Positions 29,098 through 37,888 of a DNA stretch of 63,264 nt are shown here, in pieces. Position 1 is the stretch's first letter. Every line of letters starts with the position of its first letter. The notes under the pieces were generated by a model. That model worked only from the letters and a program-made list of their open reading frames with translations. It had not been told where the DNA came from and did not search any database. Both the position numbers and the translations under genes were made by a program. The stretch covers positions 1-63,264 of the forward strand of contig JASHOY010000219.1 of NCBI GenBank assembly GCA_030038435.1. Reading direction: 5' to 3'. Source of the DNA: Acidobacteriaceae bacterium (GTDB taxonomy: Bacteria; Acidobacteriota; Terriglobia; Terriglobales; Acidobacteriaceae).

Positions 29098-31569
29098 ATG
29101 CCCCTGCTCGACCCCATTCCGTCTCCCGTCGCCAACGCCGACTTCGCCACGCTCGAATGGCAGCCGCTCCTTGATCTCGTCGCCGCCTTCGCCGCCTCGC
29201 CGGTCGGCCGCGATGCCATCCTCTCGCTGCGCCCTTCCACTGATCCAAACTGGATCGCGCGCCAGCATCAGCTCACCGCGGAGCTGCGCCTTCTCCTGGA
29301 AGAACAGGTTTCCATCGCCCTGGGCGGTCTCTTCGATTCCACGCAGCTCGCGGCCAAGTCGCAGATTGAAGGCGCCGCGCTCGAAGCCCCCGAACTCCAG
29401 TCCATCGCACGGCTCGCCAACGATATCGCCTCCTGGCAAGATCTGTTAAGCGAGCCGCCCACACGCCTCCAGGACAAGCTTCCCGGTCTCACCGAACTAT
29501 CCGCATCACTTACCGCGAATCTGCGCCCTCTCGCCGCATCCATCGAGGGCAAGATCCTTCCCGACGGCTCGCTCTCTGACGATGCATCGCCGGAACTGGC
29601 CCGCATCCGCCGCGAGCAGGAGCGCCAGCAGCGCCTCATCCAGGAGAGCCTCCGCGCCGCCTTGCGCAAGCTCACCAGCGAAGGCTCCGCCCAGGAAGAC
29701 CTCATCACCATCCGCGGCGAGCGCTTTGTCATCCCCGTGCGCAGCGAGCTCAAGCGCCGCGTCTCCGGTGTCATCCACGGCGCCAGCTCCTCGGGCCAAA
29801 CGGTCTATGTAGAGCCCCTCGAAACCATCGAACAGAACAACGAACTCGTGCGCCTCCTCGAAGAAGAGCAGGAAGAAATCCATCGTATCTTCGTCGCTCT
29901 CACGCACCAGGTCGGCGCGCACGCGCAGAGCCTCGTCGTCGGCGCGCGCGTGCTTGCTTCGGTTGACAGTCTGCTTGCGCGCGCACGCTTCGCCCGCTCC
30001 TATGCTTGCATTGAGCCTCGCCTGACGCCTGACAGACTCAACCTCCAATCCGCCCGGCACCCGCTGCTCGAAAAGCATCTGCGCGCAACCGGCGGCCATA
30101 TTGTCCCGCTCACCCTCGAACTCACCTCCGAAACCCGTCAGCTCGTTGTCAGCGGCCCCAATACCGGCGGCAAGACCGTCACCCTCAAAACCACTGCGCT
30201 GCTGGCCATGATGGCGCAGGCCGGCCTGCCCATCCCCGCTCAGTCCGCGGCCTTCCCCGTCTTCACCGCTTTCCTTGCCGACATCGGCGACGCCCAATCC
30301 ATCGAAGCCGAGCTCTCCACCTTCTCCGCGCACATCGTCAACCTCGACCGCCTGGCGCGCCTCGCCGATTCGCAATCGCTCGTCCTGCTCGACGAACTCG
30401 GCTCTTCTACCGATCCCGAAGAAGGCGCCGCACTCGCCGTCGCCGTCGCCGCCCACTTCGTCGCCGCACACGCGTGGACGCTCATCTCCACCCACCACAC
30501 ATCGCTCAAGATCTACGGCGCCAACACCCCAGGCGTCCTCAATGCCGCCGCCGGCGTCGATGATGTCACACTGGTTCCCAATTACCGTCTCCAACTCGGC
30601 GTCCCCGGCGCTTCGGCCGGCATTCAAACCGCGGAGCGGCTCGGGCTCAACTCCGAAATCATCGCTGCAGCGCGCCAGCGCCTTGGCTCGCAGCAGGCTG
30701 ACATCGCGCGCTTCCTCGACCGCATCCACAAAGAACTCGCCCAGCTCGAAGCCGATCGCAAAGCCGCCCGCGAGCAGCAATACGCCCTCAATCAGGAGCG
30801 CGCGCGCCTCGAGCGCGAAGGCGACACCGAGATGCGTAACCGCACTCGCGAGCTCGAACAGAAACTCGCTTCGTTGCTCAAGGACTTCGAATTCCAAATG
30901 CGCGAAAACGTCCGCGCCATTGAGGACCGCGCCGCCCAGCAGAAGCTCAGCAAAGAAGCAGAACGCCGCATCAACCGCCTGCGCCGCGAATTTCAGGAGA
31001 GCTTCAACCAGGCCGTCGTCGCTCACCGCACCGGCGCCGATGTCGGCGACGCCAACGCGCAGCCGCACATCGTCCGCCACGTCGCCGCCGGCGACCAGGT
31101 CCGCCTCAGATCCATGGGCAAAATCGCCATTGTTCAGCGCGAAATAGAGAAGGACACTTTTGAAGTGGCCCTCGGCCCCATCAAAATGCGCGTCAAGCGC
31201 GACGACATCGCCGAAGTGGTTCGCGCCGCCGCGCCGCAGTCCGCCGAGCGCTCCGATCCGTTAGCCGCTGCCCGCCGCCAGAAAGGCGTCCACGTCTCCG
31301 TCACTCCCGCCAACACCGACGACATGCGCATGGAGATCAACCTCATCGGCCGCACCGTCGATGAAGCCACTGAGGAGCTGGAAAAGTATCTCGACCGCGC
31401 CTTCCTCGCCGGCCTGCCGCGCGTGCGCGTGATTCACGGCCACGGCGCCGGCATCCTCCGCCGCGGCGTCCGCCAATTCCTCAAAAACCACCCCCACGTA
31501 GCCGGCATAGAAGAAGCCCCCCAAAACGAAGGCGGCATGGGCGCCACGCTTGTAGACTTGCGGCAGTAG
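29098..31569 (+). CDS. mutS2: MutS2 family endonuclease/ATPase
   Basis: About 823 residues, the usual length. An N-terminal helical core, then the MutS ATPase: Walker A GPNTGGKT near 353-360, SAAFPVFTAFLADIGDAQSIEAELSTFSAHI (around 380-410), Walker B LVLLDELGSSTDPEEGAAL near 427-443 and the STHHTSLK loop. A long coiled coil (about 540-650) and a C-terminal Smr endonuclease domain (EINLIGRTVDEATEELEKYLDRA ... RVIHGHGAGILRRGVRQFL, about 745-810) follow. MutS2 suppresses recombination or rescues collided ribosomes. ATG 29098 is chosen; TTG 29089 is a near alternative. All expected motifs are intact. Confidence 0.93.
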   Translation: MPLLDPIPSPVANADFATLEWQPLLDLVAAFAASPVGRDAILSLRPSTDPNWIARQHQLTAELRLLLEEQVSIALGGLFDSTQLAAKSQIEGAALEAPELQSIARLANDIASWQDLLSEPPTRLQDKLPGLTELSASLTANLRPLAASIEGKILPDGSLSDDASPELARIRREQERQQRLIQESLRAALRKLTSEGSAQEDLITIRGERFVIPVRSELKRRVSGVIHGASSSGQTVYVEPLETIEQNNELVRLLEEEQEEIHRIFVALTHQVGAHAQSLVVGARVLASVDSLLARARFARSYACIEPRLTPDRLNLQSARHPLLEKHLRATGGHIVPLTLELTSETRQLVVSGPNTGGKTVTLKTTALLAMMAQAGLPIPAQSAAFPVFTAFLADIGDAQSIEAELSTFSAHIVNLDRLARLADSQSLVLLDELGSSTDPEEGAALAVAVAAHFVAAHAWTLISTHHTSLKIYGANTPGVLNAAAGVDDVTLVPNYRLQLGVPGASAGIQTAERLGLNSEIIAAARQRLGSQQADIARFLDRIHKELAQLEADRKAAREQQYALNQERARLEREGDTEMRNRTRELEQKLASLLKDFEFQMRENVRAIEDRAAQQKLSKEAERRINRLRREFQESFNQAVVAHRTGADVGDANAQPHIVRHVAAGDQVRLRSMGKIAIVQREIEKDTFEVALGPIKMRVKRDDIAEVVRAAAPQSAERSDPLAAARRQKGVHVSVTPANTDDMRMEINLIGRTVDEATEELEKYLDRAFLAGLPRVRVIHGHGAGILRRGVRQFLKNHPHVAGIEEAPQNEGGMGATLVDLRQ

Positions 31570-31743
31570 TTGAGCAGTCGACAAATAGCTACAATTTCAA
31601 ATAACAGAAATCGGGCCTTCGAATTACTCGTGGATTCCCAACCGGAATATTCCTAAGTGTCGAAGGTAATTGGAAACATCGGACCGTAGAGATTCTGACT
31701 CGACCTCGGTTTGAGGATTCGGTGCATGGCTCGACAACAGATA

Positions 31744-31762
31744 GGTTCAGCGACCCTGAACC
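31744..31762. promoter_or_regulatory. Inverted repeat upstream of the toxin-antitoxin genes
   Basis: GGTTCAG (31744-31750) and CTGAACC (31756-31762), a perfect 7-bp inverted repeat with a 5-bp spacer, ending 24 nt before the BrnT start. Antitoxins of this class repress their own operon by binding palindromes at this place, so it is a good operator candidate. Confidence 0.4.
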
Positions 31763-31786
31763 GTTAACAAGACTGTTGGAGAAGCC

Positions 31787-32094
31787 ATGAACAATACGGA
31801 TTTCGATTGGGACGACGCGAACATCAGCCACATCGCCGAGCACAGAGTGACCCCAGAGGAAGCAGAAGAGGCTCTAACGAACGACCCGCTTGAGATTGAA
31901 TTTGAAATCACCGAAGACGGCGAGGAGAGGTGGTCATACTTGGGAGAGACAGCCGGTACTCGGCTTCTGTACCTCGTTATCACTCTTCGCGGTGAAAAGT
32001 TCGGGTAGTCACGGCATTCGATCCGCCCAAGGAAGAGAAGCTGTTTTATCTCGAAACAAAGGCAGGGTTAAAAGATGGCGATGAAGATTCCTAA
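31787..32094 (+). pseudogene. BrnT-like toxin, frameshifted
   Basis: Starts with MNNTDFDWDDANISHIAEHRVTPEEAEEAL, then LGETAGTRLLYLVITLRGEK, the RNase-fold toxin pattern of BrnT (type II toxin-antitoxin). As given, the frame stops at 32008 after 73 residues. If one base is restored near 31999 (GAAAAGTTCGG to GAAAAGGTTCGG), the frame continues VRVVTAFDPPKEEKLFYLE to a stop at 32094. It would then overlap the antitoxin start by 20 nt, the normal coupled arrangement. So the toxin is very probably inactivated by a one-base deletion that removes its last beta strand. GGAGA precedes ATG 31787. Confidence 0.75.
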
Positions 32095-32407
32095 ATTCGC
32101 GAACGAAGCTGAAGAGGCTAAGTGGTGGTATGAGAACCGAGGAAAGCTCTCGGAAGAATTCCACAAGGCGGCCAAGGAAGGGCGCCTTCGCCGGGGAGGA
32201 GTGCAAAGACTACTTGCCGAGCGCGGAATCGAATTCAAAGAGCCGAAGCTCACGCCCACCACCACCATCCGCCTCGATCCCGACGACATTGCCCTGGCAC
32301 GCAAGCATGCTGAGAAGCGCGGGCTCCGCTATCAGACCTACCTCAAAATGATCATCCACGAAGCCCTGCGCAGAGCCGAGGAAGAAAACAAATCGGCCGC
32401 AGCATAG
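32075..32407 (+). CDS. BrnA-like/CopG-type antitoxin
   Basis: 110 residues. It begins MAMKIPKFANEAEEAKWWYENRGKLSEEFHKAAKEGRLRRG, then PTTTIRLDPDDIALARKHAEKRGLRYQTYLKMIIHEALRR. The first block is the toxin-neutralising segment of the CopG antitoxin family (PF12441 type); the second is a ribbon-helix-helix-like DNA-binding domain. It lies where a BrnA partner of BrnT is expected and is intact, unlike the toxin. It would bind the toxin and repress the operon. Without the toxin its retention may reflect recent loss or a surviving regulatory role. Confidence 0.85.
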   Translation: MAMKIPKFANEAEEAKWWYENRGKLSEEFHKAAKEGRLRRGGVQRLLAERGIEFKEPKLTPTTTIRLDPDDIALARKHAEKRGLRYQTYLKMIIHEALRRAEEENKSAAA

Positions 32408-32476
32408 ACATTCTCCAGCAAACAGAACAGGCCCCGCACCCGCAGAGCCTGTTTTGCTAACTTGCTGACTCGCTAA

Positions 32477-32496
32477 CCCCTGATCCCTGACCCCTG
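32477..32496. repeat. TGATCCC-type heptamer cluster
   Basis: CCCCTGATCCCTGACCCCTG, preceded by CTTGCTGACTCGCTAA, a motif also found at 15384-15399. Lies between the antitoxin and ClpB stop codons. One of five such clusters in the window. Confidence 0.6.
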
Positions 32497-32498
32497 TC

Positions 32499-35120
32499 TC
32501 ACGCCATCGCCTCTCTCCCCATCGGCTCAAACACCAATTGGTTCGACTTGCGATCCACATCGATCTTCACGTGCGCCCCATGCAGCACTTCGCCGTCGAG
32601 GATCTTTATCGCCAGCGGGTCTTGCACCATGCGCTGCAACGCGCGCTTCAGCGGCCGTGCGCCATACGCCGCATCCGACCCCGTTGCCAGCACCAGTTGC
32701 CGCGCCGGCTCGGTCAGCTCCAGCGAAATTGCCCGGTCCTCAAGCAGCTTGCGTATATCGTTGAGCCGCATCTCCAGAATCTGACCCATCTGCGCTGCGC
32801 CCAGCGGCCCGTAGATCACAATATCGTCCACGCGATTCAAAAACTCCGGCCTGAAGTGCTCCCGCAGCGTGCGCATCACGCTCTCCCTCGCCATCTCGAA
32901 ATCATGGTCGGTCTTCAGTGATTCGCCGGCGAGAAATGCCGACCCCAGGTTCGAAGTCATGATCAGCACCGTGTTCTTGAAGTCCACCGTACGCCCCTTC
33001 GAATCCGTCAGCCGCCCGTCGTCCATCACCTGCAGCAGCACATTGAAGACGTCGGGATGCGCCTTCTCAATTTCGTCGAACAGGATCACGCAATAGGGCC
33101 GGCGCCGAACTGCCTCGGTCAACTGCCCCCCTTCGTCGTAGCCCACGTATCCGGGAGGCGCGCCGATCAGCCGCGCCACGGCGTGCTTCTCCATGTACTC
33201 GCTCATGTCGATGCGCACCATCGCCTGCTCGTCGTCGAAGAGAAATTCCGCCAGCGCCCGCGCCGTTTCCGTCTTGCCCACACCCGTCGGCCCCAGAAAG
33301 ATGAACGAACCGATTGGGCGCTTGGGATCGCTCAATCCCGCGCGCGAGCGCCGGATCGCATTTGCGACTACGCTCAGGGCCGCGTCCTGCCCAACCACGC
33401 GCTCCTTCAGCCGCTCTTCCATCTGCACCAGCTTCTTCACTTCGCCTTCGAGCATCCGCGCTACCGGAATCCCCGTCCATTTACTCACGATCTTGGCAAC
33501 GTCCTCCTCGTCCACTTCCTCCTTGAGCATGCGCTCGGTGCCCCCGCCATCCTGCGCCGCGTTCAGCCGCTTCAACTCGGCTTCCAGCCTCGGCAATTCA
33601 CCATACTGAATTTGCGCCGCGCGATCCAGCTGTCCCTTGCGCGTCTGCTCTTCGCCTTCAAACTTCAGCGCCTCAATCTGCTTCTTCAACTCGCTGATCC
33701 GCGCAATGGCGTCGCGCTCCTTCGTCCACCGCGCGCGCAACGCCGTAATCGTCTCGCGCAGCGCCGCAATCTCGCGGTCCACCTGCTCCAACCGCTCTCT
33801 GCTGTTGGAATCGGTCTCGCGCTTCAACGCCGCGCGTTCAATCTCCAGCGAAGTCGCCTCGCGCTCCATCTGATCGATCTCCGTGGGCACTGAACCGATC
33901 TGAATCGCCAGCGAAGCTGCGGCCTCATCCACAAGGTCAATCGCCTTGTCGGGCAGAAAGCGGTCGCTGATGTAGCGATGCGACAGCGTCGCCGCCGCCA
34001 CAATCGCCGCGTCCTTGATGCGCACGTTGTGGTGCGCCTCATAGCGCTCCTTCAGCCCGCGCAGAATCGCGATCGTGTCCTCGACGTTGGGCTCGCCCAC
34101 ATAGACAATCTGGAAGCGCCGCTCCAGCGCCGCGTCCTTCTCGATGTATTTGCGATACTCGTTCAGCGTGGTAGCGCCGATCGCGCGCAGCTCGCCGCGC
34201 GCCAGCGCAGGCTTCAACATGTTGCTGGCGTCAATGGCGCCTTCCGCCGCGCCCGCTCCAACAAGCGTGTGCAGTTCGTCGATGAACAGCACAATCTGCC
34301 CCTGCGACTCTTCAATTTCCTTCAGCACCGCCTTCAGCCGGTCCTCAAACTCGCCGCGGTATTTCGCCCCGGCGAGCATCGAGCCCAGATCGAGGGCAAT
34401 CACGCGCTTGTCGCGCAAACTTTCCGGCACGTCGCCGGAAACAATCCTCCGCGCCAGTCCCTCCACGATCGCTGTCTTGCCCACCCCCGGCTCGCCAATC
34501 AGCACCGGGTTGTTCTTGGTGCGCCGGCTTAGCACCTGCACCACGCGCCGGATCTCCTCATCGCGCCCGATCACCGGATCGAGCTTGCCGCGCCGCGCCA
34601 GTTCCGTCAGGTCCTTGGCGTATTTTTCCAGCGCCTGAAATTTTCCCTCGGGATTCTGGTCCGTCACCCGCTGCGATCCACGCACCGCCGTCAGCGCCTT
34701 CAGAACTGCGTCGCGCGTCGCACCCAGCCCGGCAAGCGCGTTATTGGCCGCGTCGCCTTTCAAATTTGCAATGCCCAGCAGCAGGTGTTCCGTCGACACA
34801 TATTCGTCCTTGAAATTCGATGCCTCTTTGAACGCCTGCTCCAGCGCCCGCGTCAATGCCTGGCTCGGCCCCGGCTGCGCCGAACCACCGGAAACCCGCG
34901 GCAGTTTCTCTTCTATCTGGTGCAGCTCCGTCTCCAGCCGCTCAATGGGTACGCCAATCTTTTCCAGAACCGCCGGCACCACGCCTTCGCGGTCCTCCAC
35001 CAGCGCCAGCAACACGTGTACCGGCTGCAGCTCCGGGTTGCCCAGTTCCGCGGCGCGCACCTGCGCCTGCTGCACCGCTTCCTGCGACTTGACCGTAAAT
35101 TTGTCCCAACGTATAGCCAT
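32499..35120 (-). CDS. clpB: ATP-dependent disaggregase ClpB
   Basis: 873 residues, the full ClpB length. It rescues aggregated proteins with DnaK in the cytoplasm. An N-terminal Clp repeat domain (1-145), first AAA+ module with Walker A GEPGVGKT near 206, Walker [14 protein letters not shown] near 280 and pore loop [12 protein letters not shown] long coiled-coil M-domain (about 410-530) identifies ClpB rather than ClpA or ClpC. Second module: GPTGVGKT near 608, [40 protein letters not shown] near 655-695. GGAG lies 5 nt before ATG 35120. The Hsp20 gene lies just upstream on the same strand, a natural stress partner. Confidence 0.97.
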   Translation of the reverse strand: MAIRWDKFTVKSQEAVQQAQVRAAELGNPELQPVHVLLALVEDREGVVPAVLEKIGVPIERLETELHQIEEKLPRVSGGSAQPGPSQALTRALEQAFKEASNFKDEYVSTEHLLLGIANLKGDAANNALAGLGATRDAVLKALTAVRGSQRVTDQNPEGKFQALEKYAKDLTELARRGKLDPVIGRDEEIRRVVQVLSRRTKNNPVLIGEPGVGKTAIVEGLARRIVSGDVPESLRDKRVIALDLGSMLAGAKYRGEFEDRLKAVLKEIEESQGQIVLFIDELHTLVGAGAAEGAIDASNMLKPALARGELRAIGATTLNEYRKYIEKDAALERRFQIVYVGEPNVEDTIAILRGLKERYEAHHNVRIKDAAIVAAATLSHRYISDRFLPDKAIDLVDEAAASLAIQIGSVPTEIDQMEREATSLEIERAALKRETDSNSRERLEQVDREIAALRETITALRARWTKERDAIARISELKKQIEALKFEGEEQTRKGQLDRAAQIQYGELPRLEAELKRLNAAQDGGGTERMLKEEVDEEDVAKIVSKWTGIPVARMLEGEVKKLVQMEERLKERVVGQDAALSVVANAIRRSRAGLSDPKRPIGSFIFLGPTGVGKTETARALAEFLFDDEQAMVRIDMSEYMEKHAVARLIGAPPGYVGYDEGGQLTEAVRRRPYCVILFDEIEKAHPDVFNVLLQVMDDGRLTDSKGRTVDFKNTVLIMTSNLGSAFLAGESLKTDHDFEMARESVMRTLREHFRPEFLNRVDDIVIYGPLGAAQMGQILEMRLNDIRKLLEDRAISLELTEPARQLVLATGSDAAYGARPLKRALQRMVQDPLAIKILDGEVLHGAHVKIDVDRKSNQLVFEPMGREAMA

Positions 35121-35139
35121 AAATACTCCAGAGAACAGA

Positions 35140-35166
35140 GATCAGGGATCAGGGATCAGGGATCAG
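35140..35166. repeat. Tandem GATCAGG repeat
   Basis: 3.9 tandem copies of a 7-bp unit, ending in GATCAG, about 20 nt upstream of the ClpB start on its 5' side. Same heptamer family as at 32477, 35374, 61265 and 62627. Confidence 0.75.
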
Positions 35167-35373
35167 TTCTCCGCGATTACGCGATCAGCGTCCTTGATCT
35201 TAAGTTCCCTACGAGCCTCTTGACGAATTTCGTTACTAATACCAGCAAGGTCCTTCATTTTTCAGACGTAAAGAATGCGGCGTTTCCATTCACGATCTCC
35301 TTTTTTCTCGGCCCTCGCCGTCGTCGGGTCAATAATAGAGTGGCCAGCCTCCAGTTACGGAGGCTGACCACCC

Positions 35374-35410
35374 GGATCCCTGATCCCTGACCCCTGATCT
35401 CTGGCCCCTG
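35374..35410. repeat. TGATCCC/CTGACCC heptamer cluster
   Basis: A run of heptamers GATCCCT, GATCCCT, GACCCCT, GATCTCT, GGCCCCT immediately after the Hsp20 stop, on the opposite strand to the cluster at 35140. The two bound a 293-nt spacer that contains no gene. Confidence 0.7.
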
Positions 35411-35413
35411 TTT

Positions 35414-35866
35414 TTACGCTGCCAGCGATTTGCCCACATTCACCTTAATCTGCTTAGGCTGCGCTTCTGCCTTCTTCTTCAGCTCCACCTTCAACACTCC
35501 GGCATTGTAGGCCGCTTCCACATGCTCCGTATCCACCGTCGAGGGCAGTGTGAAGGCCCGGTAGAAGCTTCCATAGCGCCGCTCGATGCGATGGAAGTTC
35601 TCTTCCTTCTCTTCCTTTTCGAACTTGCGCTCGCCCTTAACCGTGAGCGTGTTGTTCTCCACGCGTACGTCCAGATCCTTCTCCTCGATGCCCGGCACTT
35701 CCAGCTTCAAGATGATCTTCTTCTCGTCCTCATAAACGTCCGCAGCCGGCGTGAACGAAGCGGTCGTCAACGGACCCTCCCCTTCGTTCATGTCCCGGAA
35801 AAGCGAATTCATGCGGTTCTGCAAAGCGACTACTTCACGGAACGGATCCCAACGTGTGATTGCCAT
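35414..35866 (-). CDS. Hsp20/alpha-crystallin small heat-shock protein
   Basis: 150 residues. It has a short N-terminus (ITRWDPFREVVALQNRMNSLF), an alpha-crystallin domain around 43-135 (PAADVYEDEKKIILKLEVPGIEEKDLDVRVENNTLTVKGER, then RIERRYGSFYRAFTLPSTVD), and the A-x-x-x-x-G-V-L motif AAYNAGVLKVELKKK. It is an ATP-independent holdase that hands substrates to ClpB/DnaK. GGAGGAAG lies 6-7 nt upstream of ATG 35866; the frame is open to 35920 but that extension is unlike the family. No clear CIRCE element was found upstream. Confidence 0.93.
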   Translation of the reverse strand: MAITRWDPFREVVALQNRMNSLFRDMNEGEGPLTTASFTPAADVYEDEKKIILKLEVPGIEEKDLDVRVENNTLTVKGERKFEKEEKEENFHRIERRYGSFYRAFTLPSTVDTEHVEAAYNAGVLKVELKKKAEAQPKQIKVNVGKSLAA

Positions 35867-36296
35867 GACTGTCTTCCTCCTGATTGGATTCCAGATTTTG
35901 ATGTTTAGGGCCGGGATCAACTGCCATCCCGGTCACGCTCAAACTATCTGATGAAACTATAGCACAACAGATGCATAAAATATGAGCTAAATACACTAAT
36001 ATTTTTGATTTTTCAGATTAAGTTACTGCAAATAAACATCTTATTTTCAATTTTTTTCGCTCTCTCCCAACCCCGCCTTGACGCTCCGGGGAAGACTTTG
36101 CGAAGCCGAACTCCGAAACAAATCCATCCCCCACCCGTCAGACGCCTCACCGCCAGGCGGGAAACTCGCTCACTTCCCGCCCGTCCGCTTTCGACGAGCG
36201 GTTCTTCTCGAGCCGATAACATCGCCCATTTCCTCATCGCCGCCTTATCTCCCAGCCCCTACCGTCGCCGACTTCGCCCGCTACAATGAACTGCGA

Positions 36297-37112
36297 ATGT
36301 CTCACCTCCTCAGCTTCTCCTCAACCGATAACCTGCGCCTTCTCTGGCTCGTCATTGCGGCATTTATCGCCGGGGCGATTAACGCCGTCGCCGGTGGCGG
36401 CTCATTCCTCTCCTTTCCCGCTCTCCTCAGCATGGGCATTCTCCCCGTGCAGGCCAACGCCACCAACACCGTCGCCATCTGGCCCGGCCAACTCACCTCC
36501 ATCGCCGCCTACCGCCACGACGTGCGCAAAAACCTCTCCTCGGCCGTGCTGCTGGGAATCGCCGGCCTGCTCGGTGGAACCACCGGCGCAGTAGTCCTGC
36601 TCAACACGCCCCAGCGCACATTCATGCATCTTGTGCCCTGGCTTCTCCTTGGCGCGGCTCTCATCTTCGCCATCAGCGGTCCAGTCTCCCGGGCCCTTGA
36701 GCGACTCAAGATCAAGCGCCGCGAAGAGGCGCGCGCCGGCCACATTCACGCCCCGCGCCGCATCCCGCTCTTCATCGTGACTGTTGCAGTTGGCTTTTAT
36801 ATCGGATACTTCGGCGCCGGCGCCGGCTTCCTGCTCATGACCGAGCTCGCGCTCTTCGGCTTCGAAGACATGCACGCCATCAATGCCCTCAAAGTTGTCG
36901 CCAACACTCTCGCCAACGGCGTCGCCTTCCTCATCTTCGTCGCCGATCGCCAGGTCGTCTGGCATTACGGCCTGCCCGCCATGGTCACCTGCGCCATCGG
37001 CGGATACGTCTCCGCCCATTTCGCGCGCCGTATCCCCCAGCGAATCCTCCGCACCGGCGTAGTCATACTCGGCCTTTCCATGGCCGTCTGGTTCTTCTGG
37101 CACCAGTCCTAG
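36297..37112 (+). CDS. TSUP-family (TauE/SafE) membrane permease
   Basis: 271 residues with about eight membrane segments. The first holds the typical FIAGAINAVAGGGSFLSFPALLSMGI (about 23-48), followed by NATNTVAIWPGQLTSI; the repeat occurs near 170-185 as GFYIGYFGAGAGFLLMTELAL. Members export sulfite, sulfoacetate or related anions, or import sulfur compounds. ATG 36297 gives the family N-terminus; the frame extends to 36078 without plausible content. It converges on the HoxU-like gene, so it is probably not in that operon. Specific substrate unknown. Confidence 0.85.
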   Translation: MSHLLSFSSTDNLRLLWLVIAAFIAGAINAVAGGGSFLSFPALLSMGILPVQANATNTVAIWPGQLTSIAAYRHDVRKNLSSAVLLGIAGLLGGTTGAVVLLNTPQRTFMHLVPWLLLGAALIFAISGPVSRALERLKIKRREEARAGHIHAPRRIPLFIVTVAVGFYIGYFGAGAGFLLMTELALFGFEDMHAINALKVVANTLANGVAFLIFVADRQVVWHYGLPAMVTCAIGGYVSAHFARRIPQRILRTGVVILGLSMAVWFFWHQS

Positions 37113-37122
37113 CAGGAGTCAG

Positions 37123-37144
37123 CGATCCCAGGGGCTGGGGATCG
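37123..37144. terminator. Possible bidirectional terminator
   Basis: CGATCCC (37123-37129) and GGGATCG (37138-37144), a perfect 7-bp stem with an 8-nt loop, filling the 36-nt gap between convergent genes (permease stop 37112, HoxU-like stop 37149). No T-run. Confidence 0.4.
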
Positions 37145-37148
37145 GCGG

Positions 37149-37862
37149 TCAGCGTGAGCCCGACCGCTGCGTCGCGAGATGGGTTACGGTTTCGCTCCTC
37201 TTCACCATCTCGTGCACCGCAAAGCCCTTCTCGGCCAGCGCGCCCGTCGGGCAGGCCTGGACGCATTTGCCGCAACCGGTGCAATTCCCCGCGTCGCCCC
37301 ATTCTTCGTTCATGTCGGTCACAATCCGCGAAGAGACTCCGCGCGACGCCACTTCCCATACATTCGCTCCTTCCAGCTCCGCGCATACCCGCACGCAGCG
37401 CGTGCAGAGAATGCAGCGATTGTGGTCGAGTACGAAGCGCGGATGGGTCATGTCGACCGGCAGGCGGGGATTGTTATAGGCATAGCGGGCATGGGTCACG
37501 CCCAGCGACTGCGCCAGCGACTGCAGCTCGCAATGGCCGTTGGATACGCACGACGAGCACACATGATTCCGTTCCACCAGAAGAAGCTCAGCCGCCATGC
37601 GCCGGTAAAGGGTCAGCCTGGCTGAATTGGTGCGGATCGACATGCCCTCTTGAACAGGCGTGGTGCATGCCGGCAGCAGACGCCCCGATCCACTCAGCTC
37701 AACGAGACAGACGCGACAGGCTCCAACGGCGCTGAGACCCTTCAGATAGCAAAGCGTGGGAATGTATTTGCCGTTGGCGCGAGATGCTTCGAGAATGGTC
37801 TCACCCTCGTGAGCACTCACCAGTTCACCGTCGATTCGTACGGAAATGGTCTTGTCGGGCAA
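37149..37862 (-). CDS. HoxU/NuoG-N-like iron-sulfur subunit
   Basis: 237 residues. Four cluster sites are visible in order: a [2Fe-2S] ferredoxin domain ([23 protein letters not shown], then PACTTPV, about 33-68), a His-Cys3 [4Fe-4S] site ([12 protein letters not shown], about 96-107), and two [4Fe-4S] sites ([11 protein letters not shown] near 146 and [14 protein letters not shown] near 190). This is the HoxU subunit of NAD-linked hydrogenases and the N-terminus of NuoG. TTG 37862 has AAAGGAG 7 nt upstream and gives the family N-terminus. ATG 37889, overlapping the upstream stop as TGATG, is the alternative (27 nt longer). No HoxY or HoxH gene follows; the next gene is the convergent permease. 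Confidence 0.85.
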   Translation of the reverse strand: MPDKTISVRIDGELVSAHEGETILEASRANGKYIPTLCYLKGLSAVGACRVCLVELSGSGRLLPACTTPVQEGMSIRTNSARLTLYRRMAAELLLVERNHVCSSCVSNGHCELQSLAQSLGVTHARYAYNNPRLPVDMTHPRFVLDHNRCILCTRCVRVCAELEGANVWEVASRGVSSRIVTDMNEEWGDAGNCTGCGKCVQACPTGALAEKGFAVHEMVKRSETVTHLATQRSGSR

Positions 37863-37888
37863 TGGAGCGCTCCTTTCGCGGCCCCGCA

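Noticed and set aside
29506-31080. A 524-codon minus-strand frame
   Set aside because: It is antisense to mutS2, whose motifs are complete; long antisense frames are expected in GC-rich codon usage.
35120-35413. Tandem heptamers considered as a CRISPR array
   Set aside because: Units of 7 bp without spacers; no cas genes.
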